Made by a program: the position numbers and the translations under genes
From: Onchocerca volvulus
Lineage: Eukaryota; Nematoda; Chromadorea; Rhabditida; Onchocercidae
Length of the DNA: 64,000 nucleotides
Direction: 5' to 3'
Assembly: GCA_000499405.2 (NCBI GenBank)
Contig: HG738139.1
Location: 5,728,616 to 5,792,615, forward strand
Shown: positions 24,194 through 38,852 of the stretch, piece after piece
Position numbering within the stretch: the first letter of the stretch is position 1
Layout: the number at the start of each line of letters is the position of its first letter
Notes under the pieces: generated by a model
The model's database searches: none
Told to the model about the DNA's origin: nothing
What the model saw: only the letters and a program-made list of their open reading frames with translations

Positions 24194-26230
24194 AGAAGTT
24201 TTATGATCATGTATAATTTATCATTCATTACTACTCCAAAATTGTGTTGTAACTTTCAATTTTTTTTCTAATACTGCCTCAAAATAATTAAACACAATTA
24301 CTCTTTCTAATTGTAAAAAAAAAAAATCGCATCCAATTTTGTAATGTTTCCCTGCTATATTCTGAAATATTGTCATTGTATTTTATATTTCTTTCTGTAA
24401 CTAACCTAATTTATCCTTTTATCATCAGATTTTGTCAAAATCACATTTTCTTAAGTCTTTAGTTTACTTTTTTTCTAGACAGTCTGGTTCATATTACCCA
24501 TCCTGATTCTTAAAACACATTCAATTTTTTTTTTCTTTTCAATTATATAAATATGGGAGTACAAAATTCTTTCGATTAGTTTTTTTTTTTTTTTTTTACC
24601 GAGATCTCTTATCGTCATTCAGTAGGTTCTTAAAAGTTCTGATTATCATGCTGTCGTTAATGGAAAAGTAAAACAATTGAAAATTTCTTTGTGAGATTAT
24701 TTCACATGATTTTAATTGTCCTGAACAAATGCGATTCACTATCAAGATTTTTAGCACACACTAATATGCCTGGAAGATTGCATACTTTTAACCGTTATAT
24801 TCTTCCGTATTTGGTGGAATCTTCCGAGGGAAGATTTCCGAATTAATCGAGAGTGTTAGAAATCGAAAAAAAAAAAGAAGAAACGGTGGTAATTGATATA
24901 CGATAAAGTCGTTTGCTAATGGAAGTATTCTTCATTTCATTTCACGTCATTTTATAGGGAAATGTTGTATCAGTACTTTTATAAATTCTTTGGACAAAAA
25001 AACGGTGTTTCCATAAATCTTTTTAAGAAGGAAGTCTAAATGTTTTCTTGTAGTCCATTTGCGACATATATACCATATATCGTGGATTATATGTCGCATA
25101 TCGCAGACTTGAATTTTTTATTTGGTGAAATTTAGCGCTTCCCTAGTAGATTAGGTGAGGTCACAAAATCGTTCAGACTTCAATTTTTTTTAACAATCGT
25201 GTAGGGAAATTCTTTATATGCAGCTGGAATGACTTAAAAACAATGGAAATGATTGCTTGTGGAGATTGTGTTGGCAAAAGATAGAGTAAAAACCAGGAAT
25301 TTTTGAAGCTGAAAAATTTATTTCCTTAAAGTAGGACCGAAAGTTTTTTAAAGAATATCTGCTAATTTCCGAAACGAATTTGTCCTTATGTTGGTTTTTC
25401 TTGCTCCAACTTTTTTATTAAAGACCATAATTAGTTTTGTGAATACATGTATGATAAATAAGGAAATAGTAGAACTGGTACCATTGATGAAAATTTCGTT
25501 GTCGGCAAAGTTATGAAGAACATTGGGAAAGTATTGGTTTAACAAATTTGCTTCTGTTTGTTTGGGGTTTCCCATATTTTTCAATAGTTTCGAAGAGTCA
25601 TTTTGATTCATTTAATACAAGTTTGAATAAATTATCATTAATGCAAATCCCCTACTTCGTTGAAAATTTTAATTTTTGGAAAAAGAAAAGACCTACTATT
25701 AATCGACATTTGTGTTGAATAACTGATAGAAATGATAATGTACCTTCCTTTTACCAAATCTAAATTAACCTTACTTTATTTCAATTTCGTTTAAGACTAT
25801 TTACTTTAACATAAACTAAATTAACAAAAACACCATTTTCGAATGTTTGGTGCAACTCACCGCATAGTTATGAAAAGATTTGGTACAGCAACTAAAAAAT
25901 AAGTTCGGCAGCATGCTGAGATATTTAAAGGGTGAAAGCTCGTTGGGATGAAAACTTTTCATTTCTCCATTACGATGACAGACATGGTAATTCATCGAAG
26001 TTTGGTTCGTGACGGGTTTTTGTGTGGTATAGTCAGTTTTAATTTGAGTTAGATGAATAGTACAAGCTCGCCTCGCAGTATAAAATTGACCATGTGAACG
26101 ACAATTTTGCTTAACCAGATGGAAAATTTTAGGCTGAGATTTTAATAAAATTGTATTCCAGTTCCATCATGCGATGCAGTATTAACTATAATATTCAATG
26201 CATTATCATATTTTGAATCAGACGTGATCG
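24194..26230. other. Intergenic between H3.3 and USP30
   Basis: Two kilobases of AT-rich DNA with T-runs (about 24576-24598). An 87-codon open frame on the minus strand (25611-25348) has an ATG but no recognisable motif or splice context. An inverted repeat at 25061-25099 is listed separately. Confidence 0.5.
25061..25099. repeat. Perfect 11-bp inverted repeat
   Basis: TGCGACATATA (25061-25071) and TATATGTCGCA (25089-25099) are exact reverse complements around a 17-base loop; ATGTCGCATATCGC-like sequence continues just after. No gene is associated. Confidence 0.8.
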
Positions 26231-29200
26231 ATGATCCATTTTCCTGGAAATTTGTGGAAATGGCAATGGGCATTGGTGAAATGTCCGTGGAGCTGCATAT
26301 CCCATCATCGTTTTAGTAGCTTACTATTGACGAGTAGTTTGATTATTGCTATCATCTATCTGTACATAACTTCTAGACGATCATCTCGTGTATTTCGATC
26401 TCTTGCTAGTAAGTTCTTTACTGTGCCAGTCGTATTTAGAGCGATGGTAATTAATCTCTCCTCATTTTAGTTTTATAGAAGTGATCTTTCCTGCCTCATT
26501 ATTACAAGTTAACATATCTTTTTCATTACTTTTCTTATAGAATCTATGTTGGATTCAACAATTTGAAATTAATTGTGTTCGAAAATGAATCTAATAGATT
26601 TAATGGATTTTTTTAGATGGCAATGGACATTGCGTACCAGCAATGTTCAATTTGGGCAACACATGCTATGCTAATTCATTATTGCAAGGACTTGCCAGGT
26701 TATCTTTAATTTAAACATCTCTAAACTTACTAAATAAAGCAATGCAAAGCTTCGTTTTTTTATTTTAATCATTCAGAAATGATCATCGCTACCTTTTCTA
26801 CTTTTTGGTCAAACAAGAAGAAAAAAATAAACTTTGATTCATTGCAGTTCAAAAGCTTTTGTTAAATGGGTCCAGATGATTGATACTGAACTTCCTTATG
26901 AAGGTCACAAATTGATGTTTTTGGATGCTTTAAAACAAGTTATTCAAGGTTTGCATTTTGTAACAACATGAAATTATAAATTCAGACGCGGGAAACTGTA
27001 CATTGAGCTATAAATTATATAATGATTTTATCCTTCAACTGATTTCGATCTTCAGCTTTTATAAATCCGAAAACATAATGGCTTCAGAATATTTTAAGAT
27101 TGGAATAAATAATTCCTAATCTGCTTAAACTTTGTTGATAATGTAAATTAATTGGAACGCATGATTAGCAACGAATAATGTGTTATATTTATAATTTTAG
27201 GACAAATAATTTATAACGGGCTACAAACAAACATCCAAGTTTAAAATATTACTTTCTTATCAGTTATAACTTTGACGCAGCATTCTTCATTTAGAATTAA
27301 ATGACGCCACAAAGGAGATGTGTTCCGCCTCAGATGTAATCGATGCTTTGTTGGCACATAGATGGTCCATACCATCGAATACGGAGCAGGTATTTCATAT
27401 TCTTGGATATTTTTTCTTAGTCATAATAATCAACACACAATTCTTTTGTCCTTTTACTAGAAAGTTGTTCTGCTAGAAGTTCTTAGTAATGTTTTTAATT
27501 AATTGTTAAATTACTTATCTTTCATTCGAAAAGAATGTTTTTTTATATGAATTAAAAAGTAGGACTCGCATTTAAATCAGTTGAGTTTTTTATGCTTTAT
27601 AGGATTTGTATGAATTATTTAATGTATTTGTTACAACTTGGGATGAAGAGTTAGCACAATTGCGGCATAATCATGATTCACCCTTGCAGAAAATCATTGA
27701 AATTGTTAGTTTTATAGTTTATCATTCATTGTCGATTACTTCTGCAAACTTTTTATTGAGAGCTGCGAAATCAAGTTTTCTGTTTACATTTGTTCGTGCA
27801 TCGTCACGAATATATGGATTGAAATTTCTTTTGTCTCATCATCAGCTGATGTGAAAAAAGAGTGCTGCATGATTCACAGTTTAATCTACATTCCATAACT
27901 TCCAAAGTATATAAGAATTAGAAAGCAAAAATTCGTCATTTGTACGAAAAGTAAAATTACAGCAACATGAAAACGATAGATCTTTGAGTTCATTGGTCAT
28001 TGATGAGAAACCGTTAACCAATGGTCTCAATATAACCCGTCGGAATACTGGTGATTCCATGTTTGTGAAAAATAACAAGAAAAAAATTGATGACGCAGTT
28101 TCTCTTAATAATGCTGATTTAAGCTTGTCTACTGACTCACATTCTTTATCGCTTAGCTCATTATCATTTGAGCATGTGAAGGTTTATTTTTAATTTGTTT
28201 TTCTACTTCATCATGTATATAATGGCAGGAATAAGAAGAAAACCATAATCCAGATAGCAGACATACTTGGTAACAAATCAGAAAATTTTCAGTGATTTGT
28301 ATTTTTAATGTCACAAACTTTAGATTTACCTGTTAATTTTCTGTTACATGCATTATTCTTATCGGTACATTTCTGTTTTAGATTCTCAATCAATGAAATG
28401 TCATTTCAGAGTGCTATAGCAAATGAGAAGCTATTGAAACCACCATGCTTGGGATTATTAGCTGTTCAGCTACGTTGTTGCCGAGAAGATTGTTTTTATA
28501 AAGTGTGTGAAGATATTCCTAAACGTAATTTCGAAAGTTTTCCATTTTCGTCATTTCTTTCAAGCCGTTCTGCATATATATCACTCTATCATTATTAACA
28601 CATTAACTTAAGTTCCATCTTTGAAACACAAGTTATTCTTTCTTATTCCAGAAAATTCGTGAAGAGAAATTTTGTGTTTTATCACTTTCACTTCCAAAAT
28701 CGCCTAATTCTGTAAGTAGTTTATTTATTACAATTCATAAATTCATTTGAATCAGTCTATTTTTATACTGAATTCGGTTTTTGTCCACTTAGAAGAACTC
28801 ACTGCTTTTTCATTTACAAAACAATTTGCGAAAATGTTTTGCTTTACTTCTGCAACTTTATTACACTCTACTTCTTGCTACTTAGCTTTTGCAAAATTGC
28901 ACTTTTTCTATGACTTTTGAGAACAAGAAGTGACATGGAACTGTTTCTTCATAGATTCCTTTGTATGAGAATTTCATGCAACTATGATGAGAGAGTAGAT
29001 AATTGTTCAGCAAAGTTTCTCAATACTCAATTATAAAATATCAAAAAAAGGAAAAGTACATTTTTAGTTCATAACTTTATCAATGAAAAAAGATGATTCC
29101 TTATCAATTAAACAGAATAAAAAATGTTAGTTACTTTCAGTTGCTAACATTTTCAAATTTGCTGGAAAGATATTTTGCCGCTGAATACATCCAAGGCGCG

Positions 29201-30433
29201 TCATGTGATCGATGCTCAGAAAGGAAGAAAAATCCATTTGGTGGACTTATGAAAAAACAAGGGTTTTGTAAGGTGGTTTCAATATATTAAATTTTTATTT
29301 ATAATTACTAATTTAACGCACTGCCCATCATAATAACATACATGGACTTTTTCTCGCACGATTGCATATAGCAGTAAGAGATTTTCTGAATGCAGCAGTT
29401 TGATAATTTTATCATTTCTGCAATCGATTTCAATTGAAGGATGATTTCCTTGGTGTAATTTAATGCTGCACTGCTTTAGTTGCCATCGTTATTGATATTT
29501 CGCATCGAGCGAGTTGGATTTTCTCCCAATGGATATATTTTCAAACGTACTGAGCGCTTTTTGTTTCCTGAATTTATTGATATCCGAAAATACTGTTTCT
29601 TCAGTGAACAAGTTTGATTTTTGATCAGTTCAGCAGATAGGCAAATTTTATGATAATATTTATACTCCTTATATTTTTGAAGGAATGACATGATGTCCCT
29701 AATGCAACATTTATAAATTATTTCTTTTCTCCAAATTTGGTAGAAATATTCTTTTATTGATTAAATTTTTATGATTTTGCATTCTATTCTCTATCTTGAC
29801 CAGAAGATTTTTATTTTTCTTTCTTTTTTTTTTTCTTTAAAAAAAACTAATTCTTTTAATTTCAGAAAAAAACAAAACAAACGAAAGGTCCATTATCAAA
29901 TTCCTGTTTTCGAGTTCTGGGCGGTTCAACTTCAAATGCGGCACCTTCCATTCCGAAAGTCAAACAACAATGGCTACAAACCTCGCGGCTGTCTTCAATT
30001 AAGTGAGTCAGTGCTTCCTACTCGTTCCTTGTAAGTCTTATATTTTGATGTTTTTCAGGAATGGAACGGATTTTTATGAATATTATAATATATTCAAATA
30101 CAAGTACCAATTGCGTGCTGTTTCTGTACATATTGGACAGGCTCATTCAGGTCATTTTATTACTTACCGCCGGGGAATTGGCGTTCAGAATCGATCCGTT
30201 TGGTACAAAACGAGCGACACGGAGGTGAGTATTGTAGAAAGAACGCGAAATAATTAGAAAAGCAATTTCTTATCATGCAAAATTTTTCACTGAAACAACA
30301 TTTTACTCATACAGTTCGAAATTGGACGATCTTATTAAAATTTATTTAGGTGACGCCAGTAACGTTCGCAGAAGTGGCATCATCAGAAGCATATATGCTC
30401 TTTTATGATCGAGCTCTGACTACATTAAATTAA
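26231..30433 (+). CDS. USP30: Mitochondrial ubiquitin hydrolase USP30
   Basis: Thirteen exons: 26231-26408, 26617-26698, 26848-26948, 27295-27389, 27603-27704, 27963-28181, 28410-28502, 28652-28711, 29141-29272, 29480-29611, 29866-30002, 30059-30224, 30350-30433, giving 526 residues (human 517). An N-terminal membrane helix (about 29-49, LLLTSSLIIAIIYLYI) is followed by basic RRSSR, as in the outer-mitochondrial-membrane anchor of USP30. The USP core has the Cys box FNLGNTCYANSLLQGL, EQDLYELF, the zinc-type pair CDRCSERKK, LPSLLIFRIERVGF, and the His box AHSGHFITYRRG, ending SSEAYMLFYDRAL. Known role: removes ubiquitin, with preference for Lys6 chains, from mitochondrial proteins and opposes PINK1/Parkin mitophagy. 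A low-complexity Ser/Asn insert occupies exon 6. All active-site elements are intact. Confidence 0.93.
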
Positions 30434-31746
30434 ACAGATCTAGAAAAAAAAAAAAAAAATTGTGGTATATTCATGACTTGTACAGTGTATATAACCGACC
30501 AATATATAACTATCGAACTGATCATTTCTAGATTTCGGACCAACCGCGATAAAATGTGTTCATACATAGTTCATTTTTGTTTGAAACATTATTTTGTTTT
30601 TTAAAGATAGGGAAACGTATAAACATCAATTTCACAAATCAGTTTTTTTTTTTTTTTATTTGTTTATACTATCTTTTTGCATTTTATTGCACATGTGAAA
30701 GAAATCCTGTTAGATAATTGTTTCATAAATAGATTTGTGAAATTTTATGTTTAAGATTTGTATTTTGCATTATACTTTTTTATTTCAGCATTATTGTTAA
30801 CAAGCGGGTTACTGTTTTATAAGTTACATTGTTTGTTGATTGATGCTCAAATTTTATAATAAAAGAAATGGTGGCAATTTTTTCTGTCAAGAGACTTTAT
30901 ATGACGGGAACCCAATCTATAGTGCACATCTGCATTACTTCATCTTTTTGCACAGCTGACTGAAATTGCTTGTTGATGAATATATTATTGTGTTAAGTAA
31001 TGAATAGATTTGATACATTTTGCTTTTTTGTTTTCCTTTTGAACGTGAGTGATAGACTGTTTTGTTTAGTGTTGTGTAGTTGCATATGTTTTCTTTTTGT
31101 TTTGCTTGGAGTGAATTGTTGTGCTCATTATTATTCATGGGTCAATTGTTAGTCACAAACCTAAAGATTTCAACTGGAAATTTTGGACGAATATTGTTGA
31201 ATTTCGGCAAATTCGACGGTTCCCGGCTATTGACTTTCTAACCGAAGATTCCAATTGCTTCGTTATAAATAGCTGCATTCATTAGAAAAAGCGTTTTGTA
31301 TATATGCATCTTTTGCTCATCAATTTTAAGTAAAATTGTTGACAATATATATTTGGATTGCAGAGCTATGAGGATTTTCACATGGCCTTAAAAGGCACTA
31401 TTCTGATTTGAAAGTAGAGAATCTCCAAAGGACAGAATTGGGCAACTTTAGAAATCAATGTACTATAGTAACTTTGATTCCTAACATTATTTTCATCAAT
31501 GATGCGGAGTGACCGTAGATTTGGTATTTTGGCTGGAGGTTTTTTTTTAGCAGATCTAGAAGATTGAAGATTCTTAAATTTGGGTATTAGGAATGTGGAA
31601 GTCACCGCGAATCAGACTGTTGAGTTTGCAGAGACTGCTTTTAGTAAATGGAGCTAACATCGTATCACATCGCAATTGATTACTTCAAGATACTAAAATT
31701 TTGTAAATATGTAGTTATTTATAGGGATTTAGAAGCAAGTGAACCA
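30434..31746. other. Intergenic between USP30 and REP
   Basis: T-rich and AT-rich, with no supported coding frame. The reading frame of the REP first exon stays open upstream to 31648, through an acceptor-like TTTATAG at about 31723, so a short upstream exon or trans-splice site lies near 31727. Confidence 0.5.
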
Positions 31747-34700
31747 ATGAATGATAAGTTACCCGAAGATTTTGATGTGGTCGTTTTGGGCACTGGACTT
31801 CCAGAATGTATCATTGCAGCTGCTTGTGCCCGTTCTGGTCTTAGTGTTTTGCAGTTAGACAGGTAAGCTATCTGGAGATGTAATAGGTATAAAAGACCAT
31901 TAAAGATGCTTCTATGATATCAATTGCGTGGAAAGTTCCTAAAATAAAAATAATATAAATTGTTTTTACGTAAGGAACAATTATTATGGTGATTTATGGG
32001 CCTCATTCAATCTATGGACTATCCAGCATTGGATAACTGGAGATAGCAGAGATGATAATGAAGCTCAAATCAGCCCTGAATCTTTTCTGCGCGATGATGA
32101 AAAATTTTTACCGACCACATGTCAGTCTTTTATTGAGAATATCCATCAACAGTTTCTCCTCAAGTAAGTCTTCCCGAATGATTTCCTTTATGCTTTTATT
32201 TGCCGAAAATTGGATTTTTTGGAAATCGAAAATAAAAAATACATTGCATCATATTTGGCTTTCAAGCAGTAATGGCGATCATATATCTCTTCTGTGAATT
32301 TTAGTCATGTTGACGATGTTCAAGAATTGGATGCTGCCGTTACTTCGCATTTGCAAGATATTGATCCGCAATGGCGAAAATTCAGTTTGGACCTTTTACC
32401 TAAGGTTTTTTATTACTAGGCTATCAATCTTTTTGTACAGAATGGATCACTTTTGTCATTGGATGAGAGGCTTAGAAAGTTTCATCGTTTATATATACAA
32501 TAACTGGACTTGATCGAACGCCAGATATGATTGCATATGTTTGAATTAAAGATTAGTCTTTTCTTTAACTGATACTGCAAACGACGTGAAAATTTTCGAA
32601 ATTTAAAGACTACCGCATATTTAATTATTTTATAAATTTTATGAGCTAATTATCCATTTTGACGATTTATTTGCCATATTTCAGGTATTGTTGAGTAGAG
32701 GTAGTATGGTAAAGCTGTTATGTGATTCGGGTGTTGCTAAGTACTGCGAATTCAAATGTGTTGATCGATTTCTGAGCTATTCCTCAAATAAAAGCTCAAA
32801 TCCACTTGAAGTTGTTCCCTGTTCTCGGGGAGAAATATTCCGAAGTGATGCTATTTCGTTCGTTTTGTATTATATTTTAAATTTCTACTCAGATTCTTTG
32901 GATCTTTGATTTTTATGTTGGAAATGATTTTAAAATCTTAAATGTTTTTTACCTATTCGGGTTTTCACTAATGTAAATAATCTATCTTTGTAGCAATAGA
33001 AATGCCAGTCATATTATGGTTATTGCTTGCCGAAAAATTATATCCATCAGTTGTTTTCTCATTACCAAATTCGCTATTTTGTCCGTACATATTGTGTGGA
33101 TAAGGGAGGGTATTGATTAGAAAAGACATATTTTATCTTAAACAAGAATCAAGAGAAGAGATTAGATTTATATTCAGGATACAAGACAAACGAAAAGTGA
33201 TGAGATTTCTCCAAAAATGCATTGAATGGAGGAAAAATCCTAATGAAACTGATGATTGGAAAGGTAAACAATTCAATAGAAATAAGTGCTGAATAATCGA
33301 AATTTGTGTGAGATTTATTTTGTTTTTATCTATTATGATGCTGACTTTAGAGAAAAGTATCACTGTTTTCAAGTTATTTTTAAGAAAGAATTAATATTTC
33401 AATAGCTGTACGAAATATGATTATAAATGTTAATTATTAATGAAATTGTGTTTCTTTTAAGAATATGCCGAGAAACCATTTGATGCTTTTGTGGAATCTT
33501 TTGACATCGTGGGTCATGTGAAAAGTATATTTACTAATACTTTGGCAATCTTACACCCATCAGCCAAAACTAAAGAGATAAGTTTGCATATGTTTGCAAA
33601 ATTTTATGCTCTTACGACATTAATTTTTGAGCTGTCAAAATATCTTGTATTTTGAGTCGAAAATTCCAACTGTTTCATTTTTTTGTGTTGCTTGTTTTGT
33701 GCATTGCATAATAAAATTACCAAAATTGCTCATCTTACTAAATAGTTTCACATATGATCGGTGATAACCTATTAAAAAATAAAAGGTCTGGAAGCAGTAT
33801 GGCAATTTATGGAATCTGTCGGGCGTTTTGGTGATTCGCCATTTTTGTGGACACTTTATGGTAGTGGAGAACTACCTCAGGGCTTCTCCCGACTTTGTGC
33901 TGTTTTTGGTGGAATTTATTGTTTGAATCGTTCGATTGATGGTTTTATCATTTCTGGTGGAAGGTTAATAATGCTAATGGATAATTTTAATACTTTTTCG
34001 ATCATTTTAATATATTATTTAATATATCATTGGTTCTGAGATTCTAATACTAATGATTTTCAGGATAGTAGCGGTAATAACACAAGGTCAACGAATTAAA
34101 TGTAACCACATAATCGCAAATGGGAGATATGCGCCACAGCAGCATATAAGCACCTCGTTACAAACGCGACTGAATCGAGCTATTTTGATCTCAGATCGAT
34201 CTCTTCTACCCGACCTTGAAAAAGAACATGTAATTTATCTATTGAAGAACCGTTTCCTTTTCTTAAATATTGATAATCGACGTAACTATCAAAATATTTT
34301 ACCAGTTACGTTTGCTTGATTTCTAATATTATTACGTCAAATTTTTCAGATTAGTGTATTAAATCTCTCCAGTTTGAAAAGTGATATATTTCCATATTTA
34401 CTGGAGGTCGGATATGAAGGTTGTGTAGCACCAAAAGGGAAATGTTAGTTCTGCATCATTTTTATTATTGTAAAAATTTCATTGCAAATGGCTTTTTTTC
34501 GTGCGACGTTTTGAGAATTTCATCTGCACTTAATTCTTTTTAATTGCCCTTCTGTTAAAAAATTCGGTAATTTGACAGTTTTATATTTAATGAAGTGTAT
34601 TTGCGCTCAAGCATAGGAGTTTGATACATAATGGAACATTAATTCAAAAATAATTTCGCTGCTTTTTTTTTTAGCAGTTATCCATTACTGTTTATGTTTT

Positions 34701-35738
34701 ATTTTTTGTACTAAGATTTGAAGTCATTATATTTTTAATAGTTCCAGTTCAGCTAGAACTGCTAAAAATATTCATTAATTTTTACTTCACTAATTCATTT
34801 GATGAAATCCTTCACTTATTACTTTAGGCTCCGATTCAGTTTTATGTATTCTTTAAATTAAAACAAGAATGCCTTTAGATGTTACCCATATAACTGCACA
34901 AAGTGATGGAGTTGCGAGCACTGTCTTAAATCCCATCATTGATCCATTTTTCAATGTGACGAAGAATGGTAACTATGACTTTTGTTATTTTTATATTTTG
35001 GTTTTATACAGTCCATAATTTTAATCTGATACACGTTAAATTCATTAATATTGTTGGCAACAGATAACATTTTAGTGAAAAGTTCTTCGAAACACTTGTT
35101 AAAACAATATTTAAAACTTTTTAACAAATAGAACTCTTTTCAATAAAAATTTTTTTCATATCCTTACTCTAAATCCATAGATTAAGTTCCTTTACCTCAC
35201 CCTCAATTTAAAATAATCATGAAAATGTGTCTTAATTATAAATTCGAAGAAATTGCTCGGTTCCAATGAAATTAAGAGTTGAAAAGATTGAAGTACTAGC
35301 AACACAACTTTTACAGAAGAAATGAAGCCTCAAATTTTATGGTCTCTTTATTTTGATTTGGTTTTACCGTCAATAATTTCCCATAACTTGCCGGCAAATA
35401 TGCGAATTGTCCCAAATGTTGACGGGCATTTAAATTATGCCCAAATCATTTGCGAGGTAATTTTCTTCTAAATTTATCAATAACAAGGTATTTTATGTCC
35501 TGAAGCGGGAGATTAAAAAATTTACCTTCAATATATCTATTTGATACTGGTTTTATTTTTGTATAAGCTGTTAGAAATTTATTTTTGACATTAGCACTAA
35601 AAAAAATTTATTTTTAACGCTAGTAATCTATCCTTTCTTTTTCAGGTAAAAAAAATTTTTGAAGAGCTTTGGCCGGATCGCGATTTTTTGCCACCTTCAT
35701 TGACTGAAGAAGACGAAGAGCGCGATAACATTGAATAG
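31747..35738 (+). CDS. CHM: Rab escort protein (CHM/REP)
   Basis: Twelve exons: 31747-31862, 31975-32163, 32305-32404, 32685-32857, 33178-33263, 33462-33581, 33786-33963, 34064-34229, 34350-34443, 34879-34968, 35317-35456, 35646-35738, giving 514 residues. The N-terminus has the dinucleotide-binding motif of the GDI/REP family: [20 protein letters not shown]. It continues [53 protein letters not shown] and APKGKYVTHIT. The divergent first block and acidic C-terminus ([10 protein letters not shown]) fit REP rather than Rab GDI. Known role: presents new Rab GTPases to geranylgeranyltransferase II and delivers prenylated Rabs to membranes. It is shorter than human REP-1 (653) because the insert between the conserved blocks is small, as in other invertebrates. 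Confidence 0.93.
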
Positions 35739-38254
35739 AAGTTTGAGAGAAAGTAGAAAGTCAGAGAAAGCAAACGTATTTTTGAACAAAGTAATAACTA
35801 ACGAGGTAGCTCCATAATGGCATGCTTTTTATTAAGTAATAACTATGAGATTTGGAGAGTTTAACTGAAAAACCACTTTTTTTTTCCTCTTCTGGACAAA
35901 CTAGTTTTAATAAATTTTTGTCTGTTAAACTCTCTAAATCCCTAGTTCTCGAAAAATTGTAAAAAAAAAAGGTACAGTTAAAGAGCGTTTAAAATTGTGA
36001 AGAAATTGATTATTATTTTATTCATTTTATATGTATACACATACCAAACAAGTAAGAGGTTAAAAAAAAAAGCTTATTGCTTGTTTCATTTTGTTTTGTC
36101 CTATTGCTTTAACGAATTCATCATCCATTATATTGTTACCAAAACTTAAAATGGCAAATCATACATTTGCGAATATGGTATTTTCTATATTTTGACATCG
36201 AACGATAATCTTGACATCAAATAATAATCTCGCTGGATAACTGAACTTTAACACCATTATTTATGTAAACATTTTCGTAATATTTAGTAAATAAAGTATT
36301 CAAGTCCAGTTTTTCAAGATTCCAAAAAAAAAGGATAGTTATAATTGTTGCTTTCGTTTTCTCTATTTCGAATGAAAGTGTTTTATGACGACAAAAAGAA
36401 TGGTAATTATCGAAATCCTTATTCTTGAAATATAAGTAGTTTCTCAGAGTTTGTATCAATAATTAAATGTGAGAGGACATATACTGCAGGTTTCCAGGAA
36501 TGCTGATGGTAAAATCGTACTAAGTGAAGCTATAAATGATAAGTTGGGGATATTTTAACTTAGGTTAACCAGCTATGAACGACAATCACTTGCTATAATG
36601 AAAGCATCAAGAAATGCATATTTATCAGATTATAAACTTCCCGGGAATCCATAATAATATTCATTTTATTGTTTCCAAAACTATTTGTAAAAAATTGGTA
36701 TTAAGAGCGAAGACGGGTATATTGATTTTAGCTAAGGATTATTTTCTCGCAAAAATATTTTTATCGATTGTTAGGTACAAATATTTTGAGTGATTTGATG
36801 GCTTTTCAATTTCTAATTTTGATTCCATTCTTAGTTTTAATAGCTTTTCCTTACGGAAGTGATTGTTAAACGGTACATGGTATTTATAAAAAAAAGATAA
36901 TTGTGTGCTTGAGATAAACGATACACAGTATTTGTTATTTGTAAGAAATTACATTATAGATGAAATGAATTGTTCTGTTGGGAAATTGATTAATATGTCA
37001 TTTAATAAGTGATACTAATGTTGTAAATCAACAAACATAAGTAAAGAGAGTAACTCATATATGGAGAGTTCTTCATTGGTCGTTCGATACTGCCAAATAT
37101 AGGCCTCTCGAAAAGTTGGTTTTTGAATTAATGTTAATCAAGTCAATTGAATAGATTGTCAGTGAGAAGACAGATGAGAGAAACGAGATAAAGTAAAGGA
37201 AACATAAATAATGTAAAAGCGAAAAACGTTAATTGATTAATTGAGTTGTCTCACTTTTATGAAGCCAACAAATTGATTAACTGAATGGAACATTCGGGTA
37301 ATGGTGTGTATTACACAAACAGTACATCACTTTAAGTGAAGTAAAAAGCGGAATATTGATTCCGAAAGGCGTAGTGAAGAGAGTGTGGAAGAAGAAACGA
37401 TTCGGGGAAGAGGAAGAGGAAGTAGAAAAATGAAGCAAAATTTTTGGTTTTCAATTTTGTCCTTTAAAGAAGCGACACTCTAGATGTAAGCGAACGAGCA
37501 GAAGATGCTTTTGTTATTTTGATAATTTTTGAAGGAATGTATCTGATTTGAGCTTTTTTTTTTTTTTTTTGTTTCATGCAGGCTTCATCATATCGGAATA
37601 CTAACAACATGTTTAATTTCTTCAAGCTAGAGTAAGCAATAATCTGACTGATATTAGTACTAATACTTAAAATACTTAGCAGCTGGTTGAGTATTATTGA
37701 CAGTTGTTTCGTATGAAATCATTTTTTTGCAATCAAAAGAGTTAAAAAAGAGGCAGTAATCGATTTCAATTAAATATGCTGATGTTTTATTCCTTTCATT
37801 CTTCGGATTTCAGCTTTCATGTATATCTATAAAGATCAGCTTACTTATCTTTCCCTCGCGATTTTTCATATATTATTGCAGAAATGAAATGGAATAATAT
37901 TTAAATACAGCCAAATGTTCTGTTGTACAATATATAAGAATTGCTTATGCCATCGCTATTAGCTTCATTCCAGCAAAAAACTTATTGGAATTTTTATATT
38001 TTCGAATTGGTTTTTTTTTTTGATTTAGTTCTGATAAGTTTTTATATTTTCACATGTAAATATCATATGTTCACAAATGCAGTTGATAAGAGATTCTATT
38101 TTCCAGTCTTATTTCAAATTTGATATCAGTATAATCAATACCTTGCCTTGATCTTTAATTTTAAATCCAAGTTTATTTCTTTCACAGCATTGGATGCATA
38201 TATATGTAGGATTTTGATTCAGATATTTGGAAAATTAGAGAAGTAGGATATATT
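35739..38254. other. Intergenic between REP and PUDP genes
   Basis: Mostly featureless AT-rich DNA. A purine-rich stretch (about 37380-37440) and a T-run (37554-37570) are the only simple-sequence features. Open frames here are short and unsupported. Confidence 0.5.
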
Positions 38255-38852
38255 TGTCGAAAAAATCCGAAAGATGTAATTAACTGTATATAGGAATGTC
38301 AAAAGACCAAACAGCGGGAAGATGTTTGCGAAGGATGCAGTCATAATAAACAAGAAATGTTAAAAATCAAGTAGCCCATGACAATTATTGCAAACAAGAA
38401 ATCAGTCAGGATAAACAAGGAATATTAATGAAATTAATAAACCAAAAAGATGAACATGGATCAATAAAAGGATCAACAAAAGAAAAAATTCAAAGAGATC
38501 AGCAAGCCATATGTTTACCACCAAAACGTTTCGATTCACAAGGTCATGAGACGTTGAAGTTCAAATAAGGAGAAGAAGTCTCGAAGGATTTAAAAGGTCA
38601 GGATTTCAGGACTGCAGTTAGTTCTGACCGATACAATTGTTCGAGATAGTAACCAGTTCGAAGTTCAGACCGACACAGGAGTAGGAGCAGTTCGACAATT
38701 CAATTGCTATCCGATCTCCACGAGCGACAAAGGAAAAAATAACCCAGTGATTAATTTACTTGAATATTCTTAAATAATTGTTTGTAACGTAAAAGAAGGA
38801 TCATTCCTCTGTTAAAAACCTTTCTCACCAGGATTTATCTTTACCAAAAACA
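38255..38852 (+). repeat. Solo-LTR-like repeat, copy C
   Basis: Begins TGTCGAAAAAATCCGAAAGATG and ends about CCAAAAACA. It shares AACAAGAAATGTTAAAAATCAAGT, the TATA-type block CGAAGGATTTAAAAGGTCAGGATTT (about 38581), AGTAACCAGTTCGAAGTTCAG, GAGCGACAAAGGAAA, TTTGTAACGTAA and TTAAAAACCTTTCTCACCAGGATT with copy B. It is the longest copy, with an extra stretch near 38395-38490. No target duplication is visible, so ends are approximate. Confidence 0.55.

Noticed and set aside
25348..25611. 87-codon minus-strand ORF
   Set aside because: It has an ATG but no splice context, no motif, and lies in AT-rich spacer where such lengths arise by chance.
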